A stretch of 64,000 nucleotides of DNA. It comes from Paragordius varius (Eukaryota > Nematomorpha). The notes below the pieces were generated by a model, which worked only from the letters and a program-made list of their open reading frames with translations, had not been told where the DNA came from and did no database searches. Positions within the stretch are counted from its first letter, which is position 1; each line of letters begins with the position of its first letter. Below are positions 15,701 to 30,400 of this stretch, in pieces. A program made the position numbers and the translations under genes. The DNA is taken from contig OZ176058.1 of the NCBI GenBank assembly GCA_964247055.1, positions 4,216,001-4,280,000 of the forward strand. Reading direction: 5' to 3'.

Positions 15701-17400
15701 TTTTAACTTTTTAGTGTTTCCAACAAGCAAACATATATTTTCAACAATCTAATAAATTTTTTAACAATCAAAATATGTTGCTCAATAGCTTTTTGGTATT
15801 TCCAACAATCAAATAATTTTTCCAACAATCAAAATATGTTGTCTTTTAACTTTTTAGTGTTTCCAACAATCAAACATATATTTTCACCAATCAAATAATT
15901 TTTCCAACAATCAAAATTTGTTGCCCAATAGCTTTTTAGTATTTCGAACAATCAAACATATATTTTCAACAATCAAATATTTTTTCCAACAATCAAAATA
16001 TGTTTTCTTTTAACTTTTTAGTGTTTTCAACAATCAAACATATATTTTCAACAATCAAATAATTTTTTTAACAATCAAAATATGTTGCCCAATAGCTTTT
16101 TAGTATTTCCAACAATCAAACATATATTTTCAACAATCAAATAATTTTTCCAACAATCAAAATATGTTGTCTTTTAACTATTTAGTGTTTCCAACAATCA
16201 AACATATATTTTCAACAATCAAATAATTTTAACAATCAAAATATGTTTTCTTTTAACTTCTTAGTGTTTCCAACAATCAATCATATATTTTTAACAATCA
16301 AATAATTTTTTTAACAATTAAAATATGTTGACCAATAGCTTTTTAGTATTTCCAAAATCAAATAATTTTTCCAACAATCAAAATATGTTTTCTTTTAACT
16401 TTTTAGTGTTTCCAACAATCAAACATATATTTTCAACAATCAAATAATTTTCCAACAATAAATATGTTGCCCAATAGTTTTTCAGTGTTTCCAACAATTA
16501 AATAATTTTTTCAACAATCAAATTATGTCGTCTTTTATCTTTTTAGTGTTTCCAACAATCAGACATATATTTTCAACAATCAAATAATTTTTACAACAAT
16601 CAAAATATCTTGCCCAACAGCTTTTTAGTCTTTCCAACAATCAAACATATATTTTTAACAATCAAATAATTTTTCCAACAATCAAAATATGTTTTCTTTT
16701 AACTTTTTAGTGTTTCCAACAATGAAACATATATTTTCAACAATCAAATAATTTTTCAAATAATCAAAATATGTTGCCCAATAGCTTTTTAGTGTTTCCA
16801 ACAATCAAACATATATTTTCAACAATCAAATAATTTTTCAAACAATCAAAATATGTTGCCCAATAGCTTTTTAGTATTTGCAACAATCAAACATATATTT
16901 TCAACAATCAAATAATTTTTCCAACAATCAAAATATGTTGTCTTTTAACTATTTAGTGTTTCCAACAATCAAACATATATTTTCAACAATCAAATAATTT
17001 TAACAATCAAAATATGTTTTCTTTTAACATTTTAGTGTTTCCAACAATGAAACATATATTTTCAACAATCAAATAATTTTTCAAACAATCAAAATATGTT
17101 GCCCAATAGCTTTTTAGTGTTTCCAACAATCAAACATATATTTTCAACAATCAAATAATTTTTCAAACAATCAAAATATGTTCCCCAATAGCTTTTTAGT
17201 ATTTCCAACAATCAAACATATATTTTGAACAATCAAATAATTTTTCCAACAATCAAATTATGTTGTCTTTTAACTTTTTAGTGTTTCCAAAAATCAATCA
17301 TATATTATCAACAATCAAATAATTTCCAACAAAATATGATGCCCAATAGCTTTTTAGTGTTTCTAATTTCCAACAATCAAAATTTGATTTCTTTTAACTT
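9780..17400. repeat. Satellite domain 2, ~4.1-4.4 kb higher-order repeat, two copies
   Basis: Rare diagnostic variants repeat at a constant distance. The word AATAGCTGTTTAG occurs near 10461 and 14861 (offset 4400). ATGTCGTCTTTTATC occurs near 12431 and 16528 (offset 4097), and CCAAAAATCAATC near 13191 and 17288 (offset 4097). The two copies therefore span about 9.8-13.7 kb and 14.2-17.4 kb. The change of offset is partly explained by a local duplication in the first copy. Confidence 0.85.
11400..12340. repeat. Local ~467-bp tandem duplication inside the satellite
   Basis: A block carrying the rare variants TTCACCAATC, ATTTCGAACAATC and TTTTTAACCATC occurs at about 11401 and again at about 11868. 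The matching block in the second higher-order copy (near 15885) occurs once. The duplication therefore arose in the first 4-kb copy after the two copies separated. Confidence 0.8.
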
Positions 17401-18499
17401 TTTAGTGTTTCCAACAATCAAACATATATTTTCAACAATCAAATAATTTTTCCAACAATCAAATTATGTTGTCTTTTAACTTTTTAGTGTTTCCAACAAT
17501 TAAACATATATTTTCAACAGTCAAATAATTTTTCCAACAATCAAAATATGTTGCCCAATAGCTTTTTAGTATTTCCAACAATCAAACATATATTTTCAAC
17601 AATCAAAAAATTTTTCCAACAATCAATATATGTTTTCTTTTAACTTTTTAGTGTTTCCAACAATCAAACATATATTTTCAACAATATAATTTTTTAACAA
17701 TCAAAATATGTTGCCCATTAGCTTTTTAGTATTTCCAACAATCAAATAATTTTTCCAACAATCAAAATATGTTTTCTTTTAACTTTTTAGTGTTTCCAAC
17801 AATCAAACATATATTTTCAACAATCAAATAATTTTTCCAACAATCAAAATATGTTGCCCAATAGCTTTTTAGTATTTCCAACAATCAAACATATATTTTC
17901 AACAATCAAATAATTTTTCCAACAATCAAAATATGTTTTCTTTTAACTTTTTAGTGTTTCCAACAATCAAACATATATTTTCAACAATCAAATAATTTAT
18001 TTAACAATCAAAATATGTTGCCCAATAGCTTTTTAGTATTTCCAACAATCAAATAATTTTTCCAACAAACAAATTATGTTGTCTTTTAACTTTTCAGTGT
18101 TTCCAACAATCAAACATATATTTTCAACAATCAAATAATTTTCCAACAATAAATATGTTGCCCAATAGTTTTTTAGTGTTTCCAACAATTAAATAATTTT
18201 TTCAACAATCAAATTATGTTGTCTTTTACCTTTTTAGTGTTTCCAACAATCAAACATATATTTTCAACAATCAAATAATTTTTCCAACAATCAAAATATG
18301 TTGCCCAATAGCTTTTTAGTATTTCCAACAATCAAACATATATTTTCAAAAATCAAATAATTTTTTCAACAATCAAAATATGTTTTCTTTAAACTTTTTA
18401 GTGTTTCCAACAATTAAACATATATTTTCAACAATCAAATAATTTTTACAATAATCAAAATATGTTGCCCAATAGTTTTTTAGTGTTTCCAACAATCAA

Positions 18500-21400
18500 A
18501 CATATTTTTTCAACAATCAAATAATTTTTCAAACAATCAAAATATGTTGCCCAATAGCTTTTTAGTATTTCCAACAATCAAACATATATTTTCAACAATC
18601 AAATATTTTTTCCAACAGTCAAAATATGTTGCCCAATAGCTTTTTAGTATTTCCAACAATCAAACATATATTTTCAACAATCAAATAATTTTTCCAACAA
18701 TCAAAATATGTTGCCCAATAGCTTTTTAGTATTTCCAACAATCAAACATATATTTTCAACAATCAAATAATTTTTCCAACAATCAAAATATGTTTTCTTT
18801 TAACTTTTTAGTGTTTCCAACAATCAAACATATATTTTCAACAATCAAATAATTTTTTTAACAATCAAAATATGTTGCCCAATAGCTTTTTAGTATTTCC
18901 AACAATCAAATAATTTTTCCCACAATCAAAATATGTTTTCTTTTAACTTTTTAGTGTTTCCAACAATCAAACATATATTTTCAGCAATCAAATAATTTTC
19001 CAACAATAAATATGTTGCCCAATAGTTTTTTACTGTTTCCAACAATTAAATAATTTTTTCAACAATCAAATTATGGTGTCTTTTAACTTTTTAGTGTTTC
19101 CAACAATCAAACATATATTTTCAACAATCAAATAATTTTTCCAACAATCAAATATGTTGCCCAATAGCTTTTTAGTATTTCCAACAATCAAACATATATT
19201 TTCAACAATCAAATATTTTTTCCAACAATCAAAATATGTTTTCTAATAACTTTTTAGTGTTCCAACAATCAAACATATATTTTCAACAATCAAATAATTT
19301 TTCAAACAATCAAAATATGTTGCCCAATAACTTTTTAGTGTTTCCAACAATCAAACATATATTTTCAAAAATCAAATAATTTTTCAAACAATCAAAATAT
19401 GTTGCCCAATATTTTTAGTATTTCCAACAATCAAACATATATTTTCAACAATCAAATAATTTTTCCAACAATCAAATTATGTTGTCTTTCACTCTTTAGT
19501 GTTTTCAACAATCAATCATATATTTTCAACAATCAAATAATTTCTCCAACAATCAAAATATGATGCCCAATAACTTTTTAGTGTTTCCAACAATGAAACA
19601 TATATTTTCAATAATCAAATAATTTTTCAAACAATCAAAATATGTTGCCCAATAGCTTTTTAGTGTTTCCTACAATCAAACATATATTTTCAACAATCAA
19701 TTAATTTTTCAAACAATGAAAATATGTTGCCCAATAGCTTTTTAGTATTTCCAACAATCAATCATATATTTTCAACAATCAAATAATTTCTCCAACAATC
19801 AAAATATGATGCCCAATAACTTTTTAGTGTTTCCAACAATGAAACATATATTTTCAACAATCAAATAATTTTTCAAACAATCAAAATATGTTGCCCAATA
19901 GCTTTTTAGTGTTTCCAACAATCAAACATATATTTTCAACAATCAAATAATTTTTTTAACAATCAAAATATGTTGCCCAATAGCTTTTTAGTATTTCCAA
20001 CAATCAAAATATGTTTTCTTTTAACTTTTTAGTGTTTCCAACAATCAAACATATATTTTCAACAATCAAATAAATTTTTTAACAAAAATATGTTGCTCAA
20101 TAGCTTTTTAGTATTTCCAACAATCAAATAACTTTTCCAACAATCAAAATATGTTTTCTTTTAACTTTTTAGTGTTTCCAACAATCAAACATATATTTTC
20201 AACAATCAAATAATTTTTCCAACAATCAAAATATGTTGCCCAATAGCTTTTTAGTATTTCCAACAATCAAACATACATTTTCAACAATCAAATAATTTTT
20301 CCAACAATCAAAATATGTTTTCTTTTAACTTTTTAGTGTTTCCAACAATCAAACATATATTTTCAACAATCAAATAAATTTTTTAACAAAAATATGTTGC
20401 TCAATAGCTTTTTAGTATTTCCAACAATCAAATAATTTTTCCAACAATCAAAATATGTTTTCTTTTAACTTTTTAGTGTTTCCAACAATCAAACATATAT
20501 TTTCAACAATCAAATAATTTTTCCAACAATCAAAATATGTTGCCCAATAGCTTTTTAGTATTTCCAACAATCAAACATATATTTTCAACAATCAAATAAT
20601 TTTGCCAACAATCAAAATATGTTTTCTTTTAACTTTTTAGTGTTTTCAACAATCAAACATATATTTTCAACAATCAAATAATTTTTTTAACAATCAAAAT
20701 ATGTTGCCCAATAGCTTTTTAGTATTTCCAACAATCAAACATATATTTTCAACAATCAAATATTTTTTCCAACAATCAAAATATGTTGTCTTTTAACTAT
20801 TTAGTGTTTTCAAAAATCAAACATATATTTTCAACAATCAAATAATTTTAACAATCAAAATATGTTTTCTTTTAACTTTTTAGTGTTTCCAACAATCAAT
20901 CATATATTTTTAACAATCAAATAATTATTTTAACCATTAAAATATGTTGAGCAATAGCTATTTAGTATTTCCATCAATCAAATAATTTTTCCAACAATCA
21001 AAATATGTTTTCTTTTAACTTTTTAGTGTTTCCAACAATCAAACATATATTTTCAACAATCAAATAATTTTCCAACAATAAATATGTTGCCCAATAGTTT
21101 TTCAGTGTTTTCAACAATTAAATAATTTTTTCAACAATCAAATTATGTTGTCTTTTATCTTTTTTTCCAACAATCAAACATATATTTTCAACAATCAAAT
21201 AATTTTTCCAACAATCAAAATATGTTGCCCAACAGCTTTTTAGTTTTTGCAACAATCAAACATATATTTTTAACAATCAAATAATTTTTCCAACAATCAA
21301 AATATGTTTTCTTTTAACTTTTTAGTGTTTCCAACAATCAAACATATATTTTCAACAATCAAATAATTTTCCAACAATAAATATGTTGCCCAATAGTTTT

Positions 21401-24400
21401 TTACTGTTTCCAACAATTAAATAATTTTTTCAACAATCAAATTATGTTGTCTTTTAACTTTTTAGTGTTTCCAACAATCAAACATATATTTTCAACAATC
21501 AAATAATTTTTCCAACAATCAAATATGTTGCCCAATAGCTTTTTAGTAATTTTAACAATCATATATTTTCAACAATCAAATAATTTTTCCAACAATCAAA
21601 ATATGTTGCCCAATAGCTTTTTAGTATTTCCAACAATCAAATAATTTTTCCAACAATCAAAATATGTTTTCTTTTAACTTTTTAGTGTTTCCAACAATCA
21701 AACATATATTTTCAACAAATAAATAATTTTTTTAACAATCAAAATATGTTGCCCAATAGCTTTTTAGTATTTCCAACAATCAAATAATTTTTCCAACAAT
21801 CAAAATATGTTTTCTTTTAACTTTTTAGTGTTTCCAACAATCAAACATATATTTTCAACAATCAAATAAATTTTCCAACAATCAAAATATGTTGCCCAAT
21901 AGCTTTTTAGTATTTCCAACAATCAAACATATATTTTCAACAATCAAATAATTTTTCCAACATTCAAAATATGTTTTCTTTTAACTTTTTAGTGTTTCCA
22001 ACAATCAAACTATATTTTCAACAATCAAATAATTTTTACAACAATCAAAATATGTTGCCCAATAGCTTTTTAGTAATTCCAACAATCAAATAATTTTTCC
22101 AACAATCAAAATATGTTTTCTTTTAACTTTTTAGTGTTTCCAACAATCAAACATATATTTTCAACAAATAAATAATTTTTTTAACAATCAAAATATGTTG
22201 CCCAACAGCTTTTTAGTCTTTCCAACAATCAAACATATATTTTCAACAATCAAATAATTTTTCCAACAATCAAAATATGTTTCCTTTTAACTTTTTAGTG
22301 TTTCCAACAATCAAACATATATTTTCAACAATCAAATAATTTTTACAACAATCAAAATATATTGCCCAATAGCTTTTTAGTAATTCCAACAATCAAATAA
22401 TTTTTCCAACAATCAAAATATGTTGTATTTTAACTTTTTAGTGTTTCCAACAATCAATCATATATTTTCAACAATCAAATAATTTCCAACAAAATATGTT
22501 TTCTTTAAACTTTTTAGTGTTTCCAACAATCAAACATATATTTTCAACAATCAAATAATTTTTTTAACAATCAAAATAAGTTGCCCAATAGCTTTTTAGT
22601 ATTTCCCACAATCAAATAATTTTTTTAACAATCAAAATATGTTTTCTTTTAACTTTTTAGTGTTTCCAACAATCAAACATATATTTTCAACAATCAAATA
22701 ATTTTTCCAACAATCAAAATATGTTGCCCAATAGCTTTTTAGTATTTCCAACAATCAAACATATATTTTCAACAATCAAATAATTTTTCCAACAATCAAA
22801 ATATGTTTACTTTTAACTTTTTAGTGTTTTCAACAATCAAACATATATTTTCAACAATCAAATAATTTTAACAATCAAAATATGTTGCCCAATAGCTTTT
22901 TAGTATTTCCAACAATCAAACATATATTTTCAACAATCAAATAATTTTTCCAACAATCAAAATATGTTGTCTTTTAACTATTTAGTGTTTCCAACAATCA
23001 AACATATATTTTCAACAATCAAATAATTTTTTTAACAATCAAAATATGTTGCCCAATAGCTTTTTAGTATTTCCAACAATCAAACATATATTTTCAACAA
23101 TCAAATAATTTTTCCAACAATCAAAATATGTTGTCTTTTAACTATTTAGTGTTTCCAACAATCAAACATATATTTTCAACAATCAAATAATTTTAACAAT
23201 CAAAATATGTTTTCTTTTAACTTTTTAATGTTTCCAACAATCAATCATATATTTTTAACAATCAAATAATTTTTTTAACAATTAAAATATGTTGACCAAT
23301 AGCTTTTTAGTATTTCCAACAATCAAATAATTTTTCCAACAATCAAAATATGTTTTCTTTTAACTTTTTAGTGTTTCCAACAATCAAACATATATTTTCA
23401 ACAATCAAATAATTTTCCAACAATAAATATGTTGCCCAATAGTTTTTCAGTGTTTCCCACAATTAAATAATTTTTTCAACAATCAAATTATGTTGTCTTT
23501 TATCTTTTTAGTGTTTCCAACAATCAAACATATATTTTCAACAATCAAATAATTTTTACAACAATCAAAATATGTTGCCCAATAGCTTTTTAGTGTTTCT
23601 AACAATGAAACATATATTTTCAACAATCATTTTTCAAACAATCAAAATATGTTGCCCAATAGCTTTTTAGTGTTTCCAACAATCAAACATATATTTTCAA
23701 CAATCAAATAATTTTTCAAACAATCAAAATATGTTCCCCAATAGCTTTTTAGTATTTCCAACAATCAAACATATATTTTCAACAATCAAATAATTTTTCC
23801 AACAATCAAATTATGTTGTCTTTTAACTTTTTAGTGTTTCCAACAATCAATCATATATTTTCAACAAAATAATTTCCAACAAAATATGATGCCCAATAGC
23901 TTTTTAGTGTTTCTAATTTCCAACAATCAAAATTTGATTTCTTTTAACTTTTTAGTGTTTCCAACACTCAAACATATATTTCAACAATCAAATAATTTTC
24001 CCAACAATCTTATTATGTTGTCTTTTAACTTTTTAGTGTTTCCAACAATCAAACATATATTTTCAAGAATCAAATATTTTTTCCAACAATCAAAATATGT
24101 TCCCCAATAGCTTTTTAGGATTTCCAACAATCAAATAATTTTTCCAACAATCAAAATATGTTTTCTTTTAACTTTTTAGTGTTTCCAACAATCAAACATA
24201 TATTTTCAACAATCAAATAATTTTTCCAACAATCAAAATATGTTGCCCAATAGCTTTTTAGTATTTCCAACAATCAAACATATATTTTCAACAATCAAAT
24301 AATTTTTCCAACAATCAAAATATGTTTTCTTTTAACTTTTTAGTGTTTCCAACAATCAAACATATATTTTCAACAATCAAATAATTTATTTAACTATCAA

Positions 24401-27400
24401 AATATGTTGCCCAATAGCTTTTTAGTATTTCCGACAATCAAATAATTTTTCCAACAATCAAATTATGTTGTCTTTTAACTTTTCAGTGTTTCCAACAATC
24501 AATCATATATTTTCAACAATCAAATAATTTCCAACAAAATAAGATGCCCAATAGCTTTTTAGTGTTATTAATTTACAACAATCAAAATTTGATTTCTTTT
24601 AACTTTTTAGTGTTTCCAACAATCAAACATATATTTTCAACAATCAAATAATTTTTCCAACAATCAAATTATGTTGTCTTTTAACTTTTTAGTGTTTCCA
24701 ACAATCGATCATACATTTTCGACAATCAAATAATTTCTCCAACAATCAAAATATGTTGCCCAATAGTTTTTTAGTGTTTCCAACAATTAAATAATTCTTT
24801 CAACAATCAAATTATGTTGTCTTTTTACTTTTTAGTGTTTTCAACAATCAAACATATATTTTCAACAATCAAATAATTTTCCAACAATAAATATGTTGCC
24901 CAATAATTTTTTAGTTCCAACAATTAAATAATTTTTTCAACAATCAAATTATGTTGTCTTTTAACTTTTTAGTGTTTCCAACAATCAAACATATATTTTC
25001 AACAATCAAATAATTTTTCCAACAATCAAAATATGTTGCCCAATAGCTTTTTAGTATTTCCAACAATCAAACATATATTTTCAACAATCAAATAATTTTT
25101 TCAACAATCAAAATATGTTTTCTTTAAACTTTTTAGTGTTTCTAACAATTAAACATATATTTTCAACAATCAAATAATTTTTACAACAATCAAAATATGT
25201 TGCCCAATAGTTTTTTAGTGTTTCCAACAATCAAACATATTTTTTCAACAATCAAATAATTTTTCAAACAATCGAAATATGTTGCCCAATAGCTTTTTAG
25301 TATTTCCAACAATCAAACATATATTTTCAACAATCAAATAATTTTTCCAACAGTCAAAATATGTTGCCCAATAGCTTTTTAGTATTTCCAACAATCAAAC
25401 ATATATTTTCAACAATCAAATAATTTTTCCAACAATCAATATGTTTTCTTTTAACTTTTTAGTGTTTCCAACAATCAAACATATTTTTTCAACAATCAAA
25501 TAATTTTTTTAACAATCAAAATATGTTGCCCAATAGCTTTTTAGTATTTCCAACAATCAAATAATTTTTCCAACAATCAAAATATGTTTTCTTTTAACTT
25601 TTTAGTGTTTCCAACAATCAAACATATATTTTCAGCAATCAAATAATTTTCCAACAATAAATATGTTGCCCAATAGTTTTTTACTGTTTCCAACAATTAA
25701 ATAATTTTTTCAACAATCAAATTATGGTGTCTTTTAACTTTTTAGTGTTTCCAACAATCAAACATATATTTTCAACAATCAAATAATTTTTCCAACAATC
25801 AAATATGTTGCCCAATAGCTTTTTAGTATTTCCAACAATCAAACATATATTTTCAACAATCAAATAATTTTTCCAACAATCAAAATATGTTTTCTAATAA
25901 CTTTTTAGTGTTTCCAACAATCAAACATATATTTTCAACAATCAAATAATTTTTCAAACAATCAAAATATGTTGCCCAATAACTTTTTAGTGTTTCCAAC
26001 AATCAAACATATATTTTCAAAAATCAAATAATTTTTCAAACAATCAAAATATGTTGCCCAATAGCTTTTTAGTATTTCCAACAATCAAACATATATTTTC
26101 AACAATCAAATAATTTTTCCAACAATCAAATTATGTTGTCTTTCACTTTTAGTGTTTTCAACAATCAATCATATATTTTCAACAATCAAATAATTTCTCC
26201 AACAATCAAAATATGATGCCCAATAACTTTTTAGTGTTTCCAACAATGAAACATATATTTTCAACAATCAAATAATTTTTCAAACAATCAAAATATGTTG
26301 CCCAATAGCTTTTTAATTTCCTACAATCAAACATATATTTTCAACAATCAAAAAATTTTTCAAACAATGAAAATATGTTGCCCAATAGCTTTTTAGTATT
26401 TCCAACAATCAAACATATATTTTCAACAATCAAATAATTTTTCCAACAATCAAAATATGTTGCCCAATAGCTTTTTAGTACTTCCAACAATCAAACATAT
26501 ATTTTCAACAATCAAATAATTTTTCAAACAATCAAAATATGTTGCCCAATAGCTTTTTAGTCAACAATCAAACATATATTTTCAACAATCAAATAATTTT
26601 TCCAACAGTCAAAATATGTTGCCCAATAGCTTTTTAGTATTTCCAACAATCAAACATATATTTTCAACAATCAAATAATTTTTCCAACAATCAATATGTT
26701 TTCTTTTAACTTTTTAGTGTTTCCAACAATCAAACATATATTTTCAACAATCAAATAATTTTTTTAACAATCAAAATATGTTGCCCAATAGCTTTTTAGT
26801 ATTTCTTACAATCAAACATATATTTTCAGCAATCAAATAATTTTTCCAACAATCAAAAATGTTGCCCAATAGCTTTTTAGTACTTCCAACAATCAAATAA
26901 TTTTTCCAACAATCAAATAATTTTTCCAACAATCAAAATATGTTTTCTTTTAACTTTTTAGTGTTTCCAACAATCAAACATATATTTTCAACAATCAAAT
27001 AAATTTTTTAACAAAAATATGTTGCTCAATAGCTTTTTAGTATTTCCAACAATCAAATAACTTTTCCAACAATCAAAATATGTTTTCTTTTAACTTTTTA
27101 GTGTTTCCAACAATCAAACATATATTTTCAACAATCAAATAATTTTTCCAACAATCAAAATATGTTGCCCAATAGCTTTTTAGTATTTCCAACAATCAAA
27201 CATACATTTTCAACAATCAAATAATTTTTCCAACAATCAAAATATGTTTTCTTTTAACTTTTTAGTGTTTCCAACAATCAAACATATATTTTCAACAATC
27301 AAATAAATTTTTTAACAAAAATATGTTGCTCAATAGCTTTTTAGTATTTCCAACAATCAAATAATTTTTCCAACAATCAAAATATGTTTTCTTTTAACTT

Positions 27401-30400
27401 TTTAGTGTTTCCAACAATCAAACATATATTTTCAACAATCAAATAATTTTTCCAACAATCAAAATATGTTGCCCAATAGCTTTTTAGTATTTCCAACAAT
27501 CAAACATATATTTTCAACAATCAAATAATTTTTCCAACAATCAAAATATGTTTTCTTTTAACTTTTTAGTGTTTTCAACAATCAAACATATATTTTCAAC
27601 AATCAAATAATTTTTTTAACAATCAAAATATGTTGCCCAATAGCTTTTTAGTATTTCCAACAATCAAACATATATTTTCAACAATCAAATATTTTTTCCA
27701 ACAATCAAAATATGTTGTCTTTTAACTATTTAGTGTTTTCAAAAATCAAACATATATTTTCAACAATCAAATAATTTTAACAATCAAAATATGTTTTCTT
27801 TTAACTTTTTAGTGTTTCCAACAATCAATCATATATTTTTAACAATCAAATAATTATTTTAACAATTAAAATATGTTGACCAATAGCTATTTAGTATTTC
27901 CATCAATCAAATAATTTTTCCAACAATCAAAATATGTTTTCTTTTAACTTTTTAGTGTTTCCAACAATCAAACATATATTTTCAACAATCAAATAATTTT
28001 CCAACAATAAATATGTTGCCCAATAGTTTTTCAGTGTTTTCAACAATTAAATAATTTTTTCAACAATCAAATTATGTTGTCTTTTATCTTTTTTTCCAAC
28101 AATCAAACATATATTTTCAACAATCAAATAATTTTTCCAACAATCAAAATATGTTGCCCAACAGCTTTTTAGTTTTTGCAACAATCAAACATATATTTTT
28201 AACAATCAAATAATTTTTCCAACAATCAAAATATGTTTTCTTTTAACTTTTTAGTGTTTCCAACAATCAAACATATATTTTCAACAATCAAATAATTTTC
28301 CAACAATAAATATGTTGCCCAATAGTTTTTTACTGTTTCCAACAATTAAATAATTTTTTCAACAATCAAATTATGTTGTCTTTTAACTTTTTAGTGTTTC
28401 CAACAATCAAACATATATTTTCAACAATCAAATAATTTTTCCAACAATCAAATATGTTGCCCAATAGCTTTTTAGTAATTTTAACAATCATATATTTTCA
28501 ACAATCAAATAATTTTTCCAACAATCAAAATATGTTGCCCAATAGCTTTTTAGTACTTCCAACAATCAAATAATTTTTCCAACAATCAAAATATGTTTTC
28601 TTTTAACTTTTTAGTGTTTCCAACAATCAAACATATATTTTCAACAAATAAATAATTTTTTTAACAATCAAAATATGTTGCCCAATAGCTTTTTAGTATT
28701 TCCAACAATCAAATAATTTTTCCAACAATCAAAATATGTTTTCTTTTAACTTTTTAGTGTTTCCAACAATCAAACATATATTTTCAACAATCAAATAAAT
28801 TTTCCAACAATCAAAATATGTTGCCCAATAGCTTTTTAGTATTTCCAACAATCAAACATATATTTTCAACAATCAAATAATTTTTCCAACAATCAAAATA
28901 TGTTTTCTTTTAACTTTTTAGTGTTTCCAACAATCAAACATATATTTTCAACAATCAAATAATTTTTACAACAATCAAAATATGTTGCCCAATAGCTTTT
29001 TAGTAATTCCAACAATCAAATAATTTTTCCAACAATCAAAATATGTTTTCTTTTAACTTTTTAGTGTTTCCAACAATCAAACATATATTTTCAACAAATA
29101 AATAATTTTTTTAACAATCAAAATATGTTGCCCAATAGCTTTTTAGTATTTCCAACAATCAAATAATTTTTCCAACAATCAAAATATGTTTTCTTTTATC
29201 TTTTTAGTGTTTCCAACAATCAAACATATAAACAATCAAATAATTTTTCCAACAATCAAAATATGTTGCCCAACAGCTTTTTAGTCTTTCCAACAATCAA
29301 ACATATATTTTCAACAATCAAATAATTTTTCCAACAATCAAAATATGTTTTCTTTTAACTTTTTAGTGTTTCCAACAATCAAACATATATTTTCAACAAT
29401 CAAATAATTTTTACAACAATCAAAATATGTTGCCCAATAGCTTTTTAGTAATTCCAACAATCAAATAATTTTTCCAACAATCAAAATATGTTGTATTTTA
29501 ACTTTTTAGTGTTTCCAACAATCAATCATATATTTTCAAATCAAATAATTTCCAACAAAATATGTTTTCTTTAAACTTTTTAGTGTTTCCAACAATCAAA
29601 CATATATTTTCAACAATCAAATAATTTTTTTAACAATCAAAATAAGTTGCCCAATAGCTTTTTAGTATTTCCAACAATCAAATAATTTTTCCAACAATCA
29701 AAATATGTTTTCTTTTAACTTTTTAGTTCTTCCAACAATCAAACATATATTTTCAACAATCAAATAATTTTTCCAACAATCAAAATATCTTGCCCAATAG
29801 CTTTTTAGTATTTCCAACAATCAAACATATATTTTCAACAATCAAATAATTTTTCCAACAATCAAAATATGTTTACTTTTAATTTTTAGTGTTTTCAACA
29901 ATCAAACATATATTTTCAACAATCAAATAATTTTTTTAACAATCAAAATATGTTGCCCAATAGCTTTTTAGTATTTCCAACAATCAAACATATATTTTCA
30001 ACAATCAAATAATTTTTCCAACAATCAAAATATGTTGTCTTTTAACTATTTAGTGTTTCCAACAATCAAACATATATTTTCAACAATCAAATAATTTTTT
30101 TAACAATCAAAATATGTTGCCCAATAGCTTTTTAGTATTTCCAACAATCAAACATATATTTTCAACAATCAAATAATTTTTCCAACAATCAAAATATGTT
30201 GTCTTTTAACTATTTAGTGTTTCCAACAATCAAACATATATTTTCAACAATCAAATAATTTTAACAATCAAAATATGTTTTCTTTTAACTTTTTAATGTT
30301 TCCAACAATCAATCATATATTTTTAACAATCAAATAATTTTTTTAACAATTAAAATATGTTGACCAATAGCTTTTTAGTATTTCCAACAATCAAATAATT